Shown here: positions 27,084 through 35,892 of the stretch, one piece after another | How positions within the stretch are numbered: position 1 is the stretch's first letter | Layout of the letters: each line of letters starts with the position of its first letter | Origin: Candidatus Paceibacterota bacterium | Lineage (GTDB): Bacteria; Actinomycetota; Actinomycetes; Nanopelagicales; Nanopelagicaceae | Assembly: GCA_035530615.1 (NCBI GenBank) | Contig: DATKUL010000001.1 | Span: 372,001-436,000, forward strand | DNA: 64,000 nt | Direction: 5' to 3' | The notes under the pieces: model-generated | What the model saw: only the letters and a program-made list of their open reading frames with translations | The model's database searches: none | Told to the model about the DNA's origin: nothing | Position numbers and translations under genes: made by a program

Positions 27084-27985
27084 GTTAAATTAGTAGCCTC
27101 TTGAGTTGCCGGAATCCCTTCAATCATTAGTGTCGCATCCAGCGGAATGCTCCGCTTCAATACTGCAAGTGCGATTGTTCCTAATTCGTAATGCCGTGCG
27201 ACGGTTCCGATAAATCCAACCTTCACACCATCTTTTTCAACATCAGCACCGGTCGCGGGAATACTGATAACACTCCCATCCAAATGGAGCATTGCAAGTC
27301 GACGGGGAGGTTTGCCCAAATTTGCAATCTTCGCAACGGTTTCCTGTCCGCAATAGCAACCTTTGTTCATGTGAACTGATTTGTTCAGCAGCCCAAGTTC
27401 ATTTGGAATTGACTTGTAATCGGTTTCAAATCCTATTCGCGGCCTACCAACGGCGACCCTTTCCGCCTCCAGTGCCCAAGTACCAACTCGAACCGCACTC
27501 TGATTAAATTTCTCGTGCCAGAGCGCGATCTCATTTCGAGGCACTATTGCAAATGGCCCGCCAAGAGAATCTGAAAGTCCCGGGGCACGTAACAACGCAT
27601 ACTCACCGCTCAAATCGCGCACTTCAACACGGAGCATAAATTTCATCTTCTCCAAATGGGCAAGCAGTGCCTTCCCCCGCCCCGCATCCAACGTCAGCCA
27701 AGTTCTCTCACCGTCATCCATCAGATTGAACTGATGCTCGATGTGGCCCTGCGGATCCAGAATAAGAGCAGAAGTCCATATGCCGGGCGCTAATTTCTCA
27801 AGGTGCTGAGTTGTGAGTGAATGGAGCCAATGTAAGCGATCCTGACCTGTAATGCCGATGATCTCGAAGTGAGAGAGATCTGCCCAAGCGTTGCCCGCTG
27901 CCAGAGCGCGTTGCTCTTGGCTGGGTTGTCCAAAATGCCAGACCGCACCCTTATCTGGGCCATCTTCAACAAGGACCTGCGTCAC
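27080..27985 (-). CDS. ygfZ: YgfZ/GcvT-family folate-binding protein
   Basis: The 301-residue protein matches YgfZ, the tetrahydrofolate-dependent iron-sulfur cluster repair factor. The family motif K-G-C-Y-C-G-Q-E (consensus K-G-C-Y-x-G-Q-E) is intact near residue 205, and D-R-L-H-W-L-H-S-L-T-T and L-D-P-Q-G-H lie in the folate domain. It lies downstream of a Fur-family regulator gene on the same strand (25 nt gap). Confidence 0.9.
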   Translation of the reverse strand: MTQVLVEDGPDKGAVWHFGQPSQEQRALAAGNAWADLSHFEIIGITGQDRLHWLHSLTTQHLEKLAPGIWTSALILDPQGHIEHQFNLMDDGERTWLTLDAGRGKALLAHLEKMKFMLRVEVRDLSGEYALLRAPGLSDSLGGPFAIVPRNEIALWHEKFNQSAVRVGTWALEAERVAVGRPRIGFETDYKSIPNELGLLNKSVHMNKGCYCGQETVAKIANLGKPPRRLAMLHLDGSVISIPATGADVEKDGVKVGFIGTVARHYELGTIALAVLKRSIPLDATLMIEGIPATQEATNLT

Positions 27986-28010
27986 ATGCTCAATCTACTG
28001 CGCGAAGAGA

Positions 28011-28436
28011 TTAAATGTCGTCTCGAGCGCAGTCAGCGCAGGTGCCGTACACCGCAAAATGAGTGACATCGGTCTTGAAACCATAATCATCGGCCAACGA
28101 ATTCACGAAATTAGCCGCAACTTCGATGGGTGCGTCACCGACAGATCCACACGTTCCGCAAACAAGGTGGAGATGAGTGAGTTCTTCAGCGGCGTGATAG
28201 GTGGCGCCACCATGACCGAGGTGGGTGTGTTGCACCAATCCCACATTTTCCAGGGTTTCGAGGTTTCGATAAACCGTCGAAAGATTTATTCCGGGATGAG
28301 ACTGCCGAACCCGCTCGGCGACTTCTTCTGGTGTCGCATGTCCCAACTCACGGACAGCTGAGAGCACGAGCTCTCGTTGCGGGGTGAGGCGTAATCCTCT
28401 TTGGCGAAGTTCATGCTGTTCGGCCATGTCAGCCAT
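28011..28436 (-). CDS. Fur-family metalloregulator
   Basis: The 141-residue protein has a Fur winged helix (L-R-L-T-P-Q-R, H-A-T-P-E-E-V, S-T-V-Y-R-N-L-E-T-L-E) and a dimerisation domain with H-L-H-L-V-C-G-T-C and G-T-C-A-D-C, two Cys pairs for structural zinc. Whether it senses iron, zinc, nickel or peroxide cannot be decided; a Fur-family gene next to ygfZ in Streptomyces is the nickel regulator Nur. ATG at 28436 follows the DUF4395 stop by 1 nt, which fixes the start over the open frame from 28559. Confidence 0.88.
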   Translation of the reverse strand: MADMAEQHELRQRGLRLTPQRELVLSAVRELGHATPEEVAERVRQSHPGINLSTVYRNLETLENVGLVQHTHLGHGGATYHAAEELTHLHLVCGTCGSVGDAPIEVAANFVNSLADDYGFKTDVTHFAVYGTCADCARDDI

Positions 28437-28437
28437 T

Positions 28438-28890
28438 CTAACGGAGCCGAAGTAGGAGAAGGTAAACCTCGCAGCCGAGGCAGAAGTTAAATGCTGCGTT
28501 GAGGAAGGCGGCGGCGAGCGCGGCGCTGGTTGCGATTGTAAAGATGAGTGGGAGACCACTTAGAGAGCCGGCGATGCCAACCAGGGCAAAAATCAATCCG
28601 ACGCTCTGCGCAAATTGTGGAGGGCGGATATCTTCGGCAGGGACCTCGCCCTTCAAGCGAGGACGTACCAAAGATTTATAGATTTGTGCATAGGGGGTGA
28701 ATTGCGGTCCACGAAAAGCGCCAATCGCAAAAACTACGGCCTGAAAAATAAGCACCCATACTGAATTCGTGGCGAGAGCCAGTATTAGAACTCCAGTTGT
28801 TAGAAGTGCCGAGAATCGCGGGCCACGTGCATCGATCGTTTTAACTTCTGCTGAGTTTTCATCTGTGATTTGAGAAGCAAAATGTGTCAT
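28438..28890 (-). CDS. DUF4395 membrane protein
   Basis: The 150-residue protein has about four hydrophobic helices and the DUF4395 hallmarks: D-A-R-G-P-R-F near the N-terminus, G-P-x-x-x-P-Y-A in the middle, and the C-terminal A-A-F-N-F-C-L-G-C-E-V-Y. The C-x-x-C at the end of the last helix and the usual neighbourhood with thioredoxins suggest a redox or sulfur role, which is inference. AAGGAA precedes the ATG. Its leader contains nested inverted repeats (28906-28959). Confidence 0.87.
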   Translation of the reverse strand: MTHFASQITDENSAEVKTIDARGPRFSALLTTGVLILALATNSVWVLIFQAVVFAIGAFRGPQFTPYAQIYKSLVRPRLKGEVPAEDIRPPQFAQSVGLIFALVGIAGSLSGLPLIFTIATSAALAAAFLNAAFNFCLGCEVYLLLLRLR

Positions 28891-28905
28891 GTGAGTTCCT
28901 TAAAG

Positions 28906-28959
28906 TTGTGTCGGGAAATGGATGTAAATGCAAAAACGCTTACATCACATTCGACACAA
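28906..28959. promoter_or_regulatory. nested inverted repeats in the DUF4395-fur leader
   Basis: TTGTGTCG (28906-28913) is complementary to CGACACAA (28952-28959), and inside it GATGTAA (28921-28927) is complementary to TTACATC (28940-28946). The outer arm lies 15 nt before the DUF4395 start. As RNA this is a long stem with internal loops next to the ribosome site; as DNA it could be two regulator sites. Confidence 0.55.
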
Positions 28960-29109
28960 AGAACCCGCTATGCGACCAAAATCCAGAAAGCGGCGCATAG
29001 TGAAAAACGTGGGCTCAGAGTGGAACATGGGTTAAGCGTAAAGAAAATCAAATGAATGCGCTAATTGCGAGATGTTCGCACCTTCAAGTTACAGGCGCTC
29101 TGCAAAGTT

Positions 29110-29541
29110 CTACCTAAGCGATGCCAAGGAATTCAAAACCTGGTCGCGGTTGGGAGCGCCCACGGCACGGCCCACCTCCACTCCTTGCGAATTCAGAATC
29201 AAGGTAGTTGGCGTGGAATGAATATTGAGTTTTCGGACAAGATCAAGGTGGGCTTCGGCATCTATTTCAATGTGCACCACATCCGGCAATGCTGAAACAA
29301 CATTTTCCAGAAGGATCCGGGTCACCCTGCAAGGGGTGCAGAAAGCCGATGAGAACTGGACCAAAGTAGCCCTTGATCCAAGTGGGCCGCCAAGTATTTC
29401 GCTACTCAGAGCGGCTGCTGGGCCCTTATGTGAGGCGCGAATCCTTCCCCTTGAGCGTTGGTACCAGAAACCATAGGCAGTGGCCAGAGAGAGAACAATT
29501 AGAATTGGAGCCAAGGAATTCACGCGAGTAGTCTGACCCAT
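29110..29541 (-). CDS. membrane-anchored thioredoxin-fold protein
   Basis: The 143-residue protein starts with a signal-anchor helix (about residues 9-26) and has a thioredoxin domain with active site C-T-P-C in F-C-T-P-C-R and the cis-proline segment S-T-P-T-T. The proline-before-last position differs from the classic C-G-P-C. It probably faces outside the cytoplasmic membrane. The order thioredoxin - glnR - mshD matches mycobacteria (Rv0816c, Rv0818, Rv0819). Divergent from glnR. Confidence 0.87.
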   Translation of the reverse strand: MGQTTRVNSLAPILIVLSLATAYGFWYQRSRGRIRASHKGPAAALSSEILGGPLGSRATLVQFSSAFCTPCRVTRILLENVVSALPDVVHIEIDAEAHLDLVRKLNIHSTPTTLILNSQGVEVGRAVGAPNRDQVLNSLASLR

Positions 29542-29597
29542 TAACTCCGAAGTTCCAACTGATTTATGGGCGAGTTATTAGAGAGAGGAAGTCGATC

Positions 29598-30311
29598 ATG
29601 GCACGCGTTCTTCTTCTCACCAATGCTTTGGGAAGTGCCGAGGTACTTCCTGCGCTTGGTTTGCTCCAACATCAAGTACGAATTCTTCCGGCTGAGGCAA
29701 GTCTCCTCGTAGAAGTTCCGGAGATGGATCTCCTCTTCATTGATGCTCGGCGCGACTTACCGGCAGCTAAGAGTCTTACGCGCTTACTGACATCCACCGG
29801 AATTGGCTCGCCGGTAATCGTCATCGTGACCGAAGGCGGTCTCTCTGCGATCAGTACGGAGTGGGGAATCGACGATGTCATTCTTGACACGGCCGGGCCG
29901 GCGGAAGTTGAGGCGAGAATTCGCATTGCCATCGGTGCGCACATGGCACTTAGGAATGCATTAGATCCAACATCAGGTGAAATTCGTACCGGCGATATTG
30001 TGATCGATGAGAATGCATACACGGCAAAAGTAAAAGGCCGAACGCTGGACCTAACTTTCAAGGAGTTCGAGCTCCTAAAATATCTGGCACAACATCCGGG
30101 GCGTGTTTTCACGCGCGCCCAACTGCTTCAAGAGATTTGGGGGTATGACTACTTCGGCGGTACGCGAACCGTAGACGTTCATATCCGTCGTCTGCGAGCG
30201 AAACTCGGACCTGAATTTGAATCCATTATCGGCACAGTGCGAAATGTTGGATACCGCTTCACTTTGCCAGCAGGAAGTAAAGAAAGTCTGCTTACAGAAC
30301 GCGTTCAGTAA
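29598..30311 (+). CDS. glnR: GlnR-type orphan response regulator
   Basis: The 237-residue protein has an atypical receiver (about 1-118) that lacks the full acidic pocket but keeps D49 in L-F-I-D-A-R-R-D-L, as in nitrogen regulator GlnR of actinomycetes, and an OmpR-type winged helix (about 128-228) with [18 protein letters not shown] and [10 protein letters not shown]. GlnR regulates nitrogen assimilation. Position before mshD supports the name. An AGAGGAAG site precedes the ATG. Confidence 0.83.
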   Translation: MARVLLLTNALGSAEVLPALGLLQHQVRILPAEASLLVEVPEMDLLFIDARRDLPAAKSLTRLLTSTGIGSPVIVIVTEGGLSAISTEWGIDDVILDTAGPAEVEARIRIAIGAHMALRNALDPTSGEIRTGDIVIDENAYTAKVKGRTLDLTFKEFELLKYLAQHPGRVFTRAQLLQEIWGYDYFGGTRTVDVHIRRLRAKLGPEFESIIGTVRNVGYRFTLPAGSKESLLTERVQ

Positions 30312-31238
30312 TTGATAGAGAATCTCAATCATCTCGATCCTGGAGCGCAAGAGGGCGTCCTCAATCTCATTTCCGCTGCGACGGAGCACGATGGAATTCC
30401 ACCGATCGCCGAACATATTGTCCTGCACCTGCGGCACGGTGGCGATAAGGATGATCGACATCTCATCGTCAAGGCAGATGGCTTGATAGTCGGCTATGCG
30501 CACATTGATCTCACCGATACCGTTGCTGGATCCAGCGCCGAACTTGTCATTCATCCTCACTATCGAGGAAAGGGGCTCGGACGCGCCCTTCTCCAAGAGA
30601 TTTGCGGCATTACATCCCCCCGGTTGTGGGCTCACGGAGATCTGCCCAGTGCGCAGAAATTGGCAAGGGACTATGGACTAGTCCGCGCTAGAACCGTGAT
30701 TCAAATGCGCAGGTCGCTCAACCAACCTCTCCCGATTTTAGAAACCGATCTGAAATTGCGGTCCTTTCTTCCAGGACTCGATGATGAGGGTTGGCTCGCG
30801 CTCAATAATCGGTCCTTCGCCGGACACCCAGAGCAGGGTGGGTGGACAATCGAGAATTTGCACCAACGAATGGGTGAAAGTTGGTTTGACCCACAGGGTT
30901 TTTTCCTTGCAACTATCGCTACCGGCGCGGGGGAAGAACTCATTGCCTTCTGTTGGACAAAAATCCACGGCGCACACACGCATTCGCACGATGGGCAAGA
31001 AGAACACGGACACGATCCGATTGGTGAAATCTATGCAATGGGAGTCGATCCTTCTTACCAAGGAAAGAAAATCGGTAGAGCAATCACGATCGCCGGACTT
31101 GCTCACCTTCGTCGCCAGGGATTGATGTCAGCAATGCTCTATGTAGACGCAGAAAATGCAGCCGCAATCAAAATCTACAAAGATCTCGGATTCTCCGAGT
31201 GGGGACGCGATGTTATGTATCTGGAGTCAAGCCACTAA
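30312..31238 (+). CDS. mshD: mycothiol synthase MshD
   Basis: MshD acetylates Cys-GlcN-Ins in the last step of mycothiol synthesis. The 308-residue protein has two GNAT domains: the first with E-L-V-I-H-P-H-Y-R-G-K-G-L-G-R-A-L-L, the second with M-G-V-D-P-S-Y-Q-G-K-K-I-G-R-A and L-Y-V-D-A-E-N. Near residue 219 is a histidine-rich insertion (H-T-H-S-H-D-G-x-x-E-H-G-H-D) that may bind metal. The start is TTG directly after the glnR stop, so the two are coupled. Confidence 0.92.
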   Translation: MIENLNHLDPGAQEGVLNLISAATEHDGIPPIAEHIVLHLRHGGDKDDRHLIVKADGLIVGYAHIDLTDTVAGSSAELVIHPHYRGKGLGRALLQEICGITSPRLWAHGDLPSAQKLARDYGLVRARTVIQMRRSLNQPLPILETDLKLRSFLPGLDDEGWLALNNRSFAGHPEQGGWTIENLHQRMGESWFDPQGFFLATIATGAGEELIAFCWTKIHGAHTHSHDGQEEHGHDPIGEIYAMGVDPSYQGKKIGRAITIAGLAHLRRQGLMSAMLYVDAENAAAIKIYKDLGFSEWGRDVMYLESSH

Positions 31239-32576
31239 ATCTGAGCAGAGTTTTCGAAACGCCTCCGTGTGCGCATCAACATCAGCCTCAGTAGTTGCTG
31301 GAGACATCAATGCCATGTTGTGAAATGGAGTAAGCAGGAACCCATCATTGAGTAGACGCAGATGTATGTACTGTTCCAATTCAAAATCACCGGCTTCGGC
31401 GGCTTCACGGCCAGTTCGCGGCGCATCTGGTTGGAAGACGTACTCAGCACGTGCACCTAAGCGATTGCAGTGCCAAGGAAGATTGAACTCCTTAATTGCC
31501 GCATCCACCCCATCTGCCCAACGAGTGGCGAGTGCAATCATTTTCTCAAATGCTTCGACGGTTAGGACTTGGGACAATGTTGCCCGCATTGCAGCCAGGG
31601 ACAGAGCATTGCCCGCCAGCGTTCCGCCTATACCTCCAGTATCAATCTGTTCAAGCAAGACTCGACTCGATATTGCATCAGAGACTTCCTTTGTCATGCC
31701 AAATGTCCCAGTTGGTATTCCTCCACCAATTGCTTTCCCGATTGTAAGAAAATCAGGCTTCAATCCGAGGCTCCGGGTCATTCCACCAATACCCATAGAG
31801 ATCGTGTGAGTCTCATCAATAATCCATAGCGCGCCGTATTTCTTGGTCAATTCGCCCACCTTCACCAAGTAGCCCTCCTCGGCAAGCACGATGCCAACAT
31901 TGGTCATGGCGGGCTCCATCAAAATTGCAGCAATATCCCCCCTCGCCAGCGCCTCCTCCATTCCCACAAGATCGTTGAATTCAACAACGGTGGTTGTCTC
32001 GGCAAGCGGAACGGGTGCGCCAATATTGCCCTCACGTGCCACTGTCATGCCTGATGCATCTAAGGTAGCAAAAGTTTCATCGACACTTCCGTGATAGCAA
32101 CGGTCGATAACAATGATCTTTTTCTTGCCAGTGATGAGACGCGAGTAGCGAATAACATGCCGGTTTGCGTCAGTGGCAGAGACGGTAAATTGCCACAATG
32201 GCAGCCCGAAGCGGTCAGCCAACTCAGCTGAAACGGCAAGTGCATCTCCGGTTGGCAACATGGCAGTGAGCCCCCGTGTTGCCTGCTTATGAATGGCCTT
32301 AACTGTTGCAGCAGGTGAATGCCCGGTCATTGATCCAGTGTCACCTAGACAAAAATCGATGTACTTATTCTGATCGACATCAATGAAACTGGCGCCTTGT
32401 GCACTTTCGACAAATACTGGGTAGGCACCAGGCCATTTCGCCATCCATGACATAGGAACACCACCGGGCATCACCGCTTTGGCAGATTCGAACATCTCAC
32501 CGCTCTTCGGGTGTTTCTTGAGAAAACGATCTTCTTCATAGGCGGTCAGATCTGCTAGCTTCTTTCGATTTATCAC
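31227..32576 (-). CDS. class III aminotransferase, glutamate-1-semialdehyde-aminomutase-like
   Basis: The 449-residue PLP enzyme has the class III layout: V-M-P-G-G-V-P, C-Y-H-G-S-V-D, D-E-T-H in W-I-I-D-E-T-H-T, and the cofactor lysine in T-I-G-K-A-I-G-G-G-I-P-T-G. It resembles the GSA-aminomutase-like aspartate aminotransferase group, not HemL itself, because it travels with a sugar kinase and epimerase-like gene rather than heme genes. The amino substrate is unknown. It follows the epimerase by 2 nt. Confidence 0.83.
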   Translation of the reverse strand: MINRKKLADLTAYEEDRFLKKHPKSGEMFESAKAVMPGGVPMSWMAKWPGAYPVFVESAQGASFIDVDQNKYIDFCLGDTGSMTGHSPAATVKAIHKQATRGLTAMLPTGDALAVSAELADRFGLPLWQFTVSATDANRHVIRYSRLITGKKKIIVIDRCYHGSVDETFATLDASGMTVAREGNIGAPVPLAETTTVVEFNDLVGMEEALARGDIAAILMEPAMTNVGIVLAEEGYLVKVGELTKKYGALWIIDETHTISMGIGGMTRSLGLKPDFLTIGKAIGGGIPTGTFGMTKEVSDAISSRVLLEQIDTGGIGGTLAGNALSLAAMRATLSQVLTVEAFEKMIALATRWADGVDAAIKEFNLPWHCNRLGARAEYVFQPDAPRTGREAAEAGDFELEQYIHLRLLNDGFLLTPFHNMALMSPATTEADVDAHTEAFRKLCSDLVA

Positions 32577-32578
32577 TC

Positions 32579-33349
32579 TTAATCCTCCGAGAAAATGAAT
32601 AGCGCTTCGATGTAATGCTCTCCTGAAATTCCTAAGTTTGCTGCGTCAGGCGGCGCAGTCTGCGGCTCGATGCAGATGGCTTCGGGATCTTCGGTGTAGA
32701 CAACCCACCACGGGGCGTCGCATTCAATGTCAATGCGAGCGGCGCCTTCCCAAACGATCGCTGGGGTTCCTCGAATTTCTGTAAAGGCATCATCCCAGGG
32801 TTGCCGCGACGGCTCGATCAATTTTCCAGTAGGAAATAACTCGCTATCTCTCTCCATCATTTTCAGCGCGGAGAATTCAATCTTCGCGCTAGCTCCACGG
32901 TCCAGTTCGCGGGGAAACCAGGGATGGAATCCAAGCCAAGCAGGAAGATCACATTCACCGGGTTCGTACTCCATGCTCCAACGAAGGGCGTCATCGAGTA
33001 CCTCAAAACTCTGCTCAATGCTTGCACCTTTGTAAGGCGCCGGAAGTTCCAAGAGGGAGCGACCCGGACCAATATCGCGCCAAGAGGAGTGAAAACCGTA
33101 GCCATGAAGTGCATGAGGTGGATCGAAGGTAGTCGGTAGTTGGAAACTCTTACCCGCAGGATTTTTAATAATTCCATTGCGAATCCGACCCGCCCATGGC
33201 GCCATGGGATACCAGCCATAGGTCGGTACTTCCCCACGAAATGGGAGCGCGAATTCCATATCTTGCCATTTCAGGGAGGCGATTCGCCCGCCTTGATCAA
33301 GATCTATTGCTACTTGAAATTCCGCATCGTCAATGAACTGCATTTTCAC
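32579..33349 (-). CDS. aldose 1-epimerase-like protein
   Basis: The 256-residue protein has the galactose-mutarotase fold: N-terminal G-G-R-I-A-S-L, W-A-G-R-I-R-N-G (substrate Arg), H-A-L-H-G-Y-G-F with the catalytic histidine, L-G-F-H-P-W-F and a C-terminal C-I-E-P-Q-T with the catalytic glutamate. It would interconvert sugar anomers; the sugar is unknown. It overlaps the end of the pfkB gene by about 20 nt and precedes the aminotransferase, so the three form one operon. Confidence 0.85.
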   Translation of the reverse strand: MKMQFIDDAEFQVAIDLDQGGRIASLKWQDMEFALPFRGEVPTYGWYPMAPWAGRIRNGIIKNPAGKSFQLPTTFDPPHALHGYGFHSSWRDIGPGRSLLELPAPYKGASIEQSFEVLDDALRWSMEYEPGECDLPAWLGFHPWFPRELDRGASAKIEFSALKMMERDSELFPTGKLIEPSRQPWDDAFTEIRGTPAIVWEGAARIDIECDAPWWVVYTEDPEAICIEPQTAPPDAANLGISGEHYIEALFIFSED

Positions 33350-34262
33350 TTCTCTCTATTGCGGCATCAATTTCAGACCTAGTCGGAGACTGTGCGCCCA
33401 CACGACTACAGGTTATTGCAGCGGCATGAACTGCACAATTCAAGGCTTCATGGAGCACAGGTCCCTGGAGATTGAGAATCCCATTCCTAAGAATTGAATC
33501 AACAAGAACCGCCCCAACGCTATCCCCAGCACCAACCGTGTCGACTACTTTGGATGCAACCGCCCCGACCTCTACGCTTTCCTCGCGGGTTACTGCACTA
33601 ATTCCCTGAGCGCCGCGGGTTATGACAAGTAACTGGATTCCACCTTCGATTAATTGGGTAACGACATCGACAATAGGTCGATCGGGATACAACCAGCCAA
33701 GATCCTCTTCACTCGCTTTCACAACGGTAGAGATGTCGGCCCACTTTTCAAAAATACTCAGATACTTCACTCGATCACCTAGTGCTTGTGGACGCACATT
33801 AGGGTCGAAAATAATCGGGGCAAACTCAGATACGCGAGTAGCCCATTCAAAGAGTGCTGAAGCGCCCGGCTCAATGACGGTGGCGAGACTTCCAATGTGG
33901 AGTGCCGATGGCTTGTATCGATAAGGGTCTGGAAGCCAATCGAGAGAGAAATCAAAAGTAGCGGTGCCAGATGTACTGAATTGATAAGCAGCTTGACCAT
34001 GAGCGTCGATACTCACCGACGCGATCGCAGTTGGTTTTTTTGATCTATGAACATGGCGCATGCCGACCTTGTCGCGGACAAATTCTTCGCTGACACGCAC
34101 TCCAAATTCATCGGTTGAGATTCCGCCAACGAACTCGACGTCTTGCCCTAGCCGAGCGACCGCTCTTGCGGTATTTGCTGGACCGCCACCGACCGCAGTG
34201 GACTCGCCTAAACTATCGACCAATACCTCACCGCAGACCCAGACGGTCATCTGGTTTGGCAT
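33330..34262 (-). CDS. PfkB-family carbohydrate kinase (fructokinase-like)
   Basis: The 310-residue protein has the PfkB signatures G-G-G-P-A-N-T-A near residue 25 and D-T-V-G-A-G-D-S near residue 246, whose aspartate is the catalytic base. Fructokinase is the nearest call, but ribokinase or another sugar is possible. Its start lies next to the duplicated aldo/keto-reductase promoter segment, so in an ancestor it was divergent from the gene now at 35893. No clear ribosome site precedes the ATG. Confidence 0.85.
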   Translation of the reverse strand: MPNQMTVWVCGEVLVDSLGESTAVGGGPANTARAVARLGQDVEFVGGISTDEFGVRVSEEFVRDKVGMRHVHRSKKPTAIASVSIDAHGQAAYQFSTSGTATFDFSLDWLPDPYRYKPSALHIGSLATVIEPGASALFEWATRVSEFAPIIFDPNVRPQALGDRVKYLSIFEKWADISTVVKASEEDLGWLYPDRPIVDVVTQLIEGGIQLLVITRGAQGISAVTREESVEVGAVASKVVDTVGAGDSVGAVLVDSILRNGILNLQGPVLHEALNCAVHAAAITCSRVGAQSPTRSEIDAAIERSENAVH

Positions 34263-34263
34263 T

Positions 34264-34375
34264 TCATTTCGCGCACGGACTCATTCTGCCTTTCCGTGAG
34301 CCAATGATTACTATTCCTCAAACATCGCTCTCAGTCCTTCCACTCTGCCAGGGCGAGTGGGGGTCGCAGAAGTAG
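34264..34375 (+). pseudogene. 5' remnant of the aldo/keto reductase gene and its promoter
   Basis: Bases 34264-34355 align without gaps to 35853-35944 (78 of 92 identical by my count). They include the upstream region and the start of a frame, M-I-T-I-P-Q-T-S-L-S-V-L-P-L-C, which then diverges and stops at 34375. The intact copy reads the same except F for L. The toxin-antitoxin module lies between the two copies. Confidence 0.8.
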
Positions 34376-34495
34376 ATCGGCACACCGGTAGTAATGGTGA
34401 AGTTCAAGTGAGTGGCCATTACTAGCGTGAGGGGCCTTTGGCTCTGCACAACATGGGCTGTATTCGTGCGCTTCTAATCAGTGTGGCCACGATAG

Positions 34496-34545
34496 TAGCC
34501 ACGTGGATAGTATTATAGCCACGTGGATAGTATTATAGCCACGTG
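34496..34545. repeat. 20-bp tandem repeat upstream of the MNT/HEPN module
   Basis: The 20-bp unit TAGCCACGTGGATAGTATTA occurs at 34496-34515 and 34516-34535, with a half unit TAGCCACGTG at 34536-34545. Each unit carries the palindrome CACGTG, so three sites sit two helical turns apart, 60 nt before the start codon of a gene whose product has an N-terminal winged helix. A binding array for autoregulation is likely. Confidence 0.85.
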
Positions 34546-34605
34546 ACCCCAGGCACTCCCTAGGGTCCCAAAGCATCTGCCGTGCAGTCGGAAGAAAGGA
34601 AGACC

Positions 34606-35277
34606 ATGGACCTAAGCGCGCCCGCTCACGCGATCATTCCTACCCTAGATGCAGATGTCTTGACCGTGTTGGCCGGAGTAACTAAGCCTCTGACCGGTAG
34701 GCAGATAAGCCGGATGATTGAGGCCAAGAGTCACCGGGGGGTCGGGTTGGTCCTTGAGAGGCTGCGATCGCAGGGAGTCGTTGATGCGGTTGAGGCTGGA
34801 AGTTCCTATCTATACACACTCAATCGCGAACATGTCACCTTCCCTGCTATTGAGGCTCTTACTGATTTGCGAGGCAAGCTTTACTCGCGCATGACCGTGG
34901 AAATCAAGACGTGGCAAATTCTGCCTGTCTCTGTAGCGGTATTCGGATCGGCGGCCCGTGGGGATGGTGGCATTGACTCTGACATCGACATCTTGATCGT
35001 GCGGCAGGAGGAGTTGTACCCAAACAACTTAGAAAATTTCGAGATAGAACAGAACGAAGGGGAAGAGGTGTATTGGGATCTGTGGGCTGCTCAGCTTTCG
35101 GAGTTTGGCTCGAAGGTTCGGCGATGGTCAGGCAATACCGCAAGTCTTATCCAAGCCACACAATCGCAGTTGGTAGCCATGGTGGAGCGCAATGAGCCTA
35201 TCGTTGCATCGTTGCAAAGGGATGCGCGCTACCTCTGGGGGCCAAAGATAATGAAGACGCTGATGGATCAAAAGTGA
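34606..35277 (+). CDS. winged-helix nucleotidyltransferase (MNT-type antitoxin)
   Basis: The 223-residue protein has a winged-helix domain (about 10-75: L-T-V-L-A-G-V-T-K-P-L-T-G-R-Q-I-S-R) and a Pol-beta nucleotidyltransferase domain with the metal-binding motif F-G-S-A-A-R-G-D-G-G, then D-S-D-I-D-I-L. In MNT/HEPN modules this enzyme AMPylates and silences the HEPN toxin. GGAAGAAAGGAAG precedes the ATG at 34606, preferred over GTG at 34582. It overlaps the next gene by 4 nt. Repeats upstream suggest self-repression. Confidence 0.83.
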   Translation: MDLSAPAHAIIPTLDADVLTVLAGVTKPLTGRQISRMIEAKSHRGVGLVLERLRSQGVVDAVEAGSSYLYTLNREHVTFPAIEALTDLRGKLYSRMTVEIKTWQILPVSVAVFGSAARGDGGIDSDIDILIVRQEELYPNNLENFEIEQNEGEEVYWDLWAAQLSEFGSKVRRWSGNTASLIQATQSQLVAMVERNEPIVASLQRDARYLWGPKIMKTLMDQK

Positions 35278-35702
35278 TGCCGACCAAGCTAGGCCGAGGT
35301 GGAGAGTGCGGAAAGCCGCAGGCACTCGCACGATTTGCCCACGCCCAGAAATTCCTGGATGTGGCAGAGCTGGTTGCGAGCGAAGCCGCTGACGGTATCG
35401 ACCCCGCATCGGCGAGTGTTGCCGCAGCGCTTGCAATTTTGGCAGGGATCGCAGCCTCTGATGCCGCATGTTGTCTGGTACTAAATAAGCGATCCAGGGG
35501 TGAGAGTCATGCACAAGCCGCAGATTTTCTCAGGACCATTACAGGCGGAGGTAAGGCGGCTGATGCACTCTCGGAACTGAATTCACTAAAGGACACTGCC
35601 CATTACGGCGTAATCAACATCTCTAGCAAGGAACTCAAAGTCGCCATGCGTCGGGCCACAACTTTGGTCGATTTCGCTCAATCACTATTTGACGCGGCCT
35701 AG
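35274..35702 (+). CDS. HEPN-domain protein (toxin partner)
   Basis: The 142-residue all-helical protein has the length and helix pattern of HEPN domains: H-A-Q-K-F-L-D-V-A-E-L near residue 23, an alanine-rich second helix ending in A-A-S-D-A-A-C, and R-S-R-G-E-S-H, which fits the R-x4-6-H RNase motif. A final helix (T-T-L-V-D-F-A-Q) follows. GTG at 35274 overlaps the nucleotidyltransferase stop (GTGA). HEPN proteins of this type are RNases neutralised by their partner. Confidence 0.72.
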   Translation: MMPTKLGRGGECGKPQALARFAHAQKFLDVAELVASEAADGIDPASASVAAALAILAGIAASDAACCLVLNKRSRGESHAQAADFLRTITGGGKAADALSELNSLKDTAHYGVINISSKELKVAMRRATTLVDFAQSLFDAA

Positions 35703-35892
35703 TAGTAAGCAGGCAACCAAGGGCACTGCATCACTAAGCAAGTTGAAGAATACAAGGAGTGGCGTGAGGACCACTTTTCGACAAGTCAGCGAAGTGCGAG
35801 CGTGAATTACCATATGAATGTTCTCGGTGCGCTGGAAGAGTGTGGGACGCTCTCATTTCGCGCACGATCCCATTCTGCCTTACGGTAAGCCA

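Noticed and set aside
35703-35852. Open stretch reading E-E-Y-K-E-W-R-E-D-H-F
   Set aside because: No start codon before a late ATG and no family match; it may be a gene remnant brought with the module, but support is too weak.
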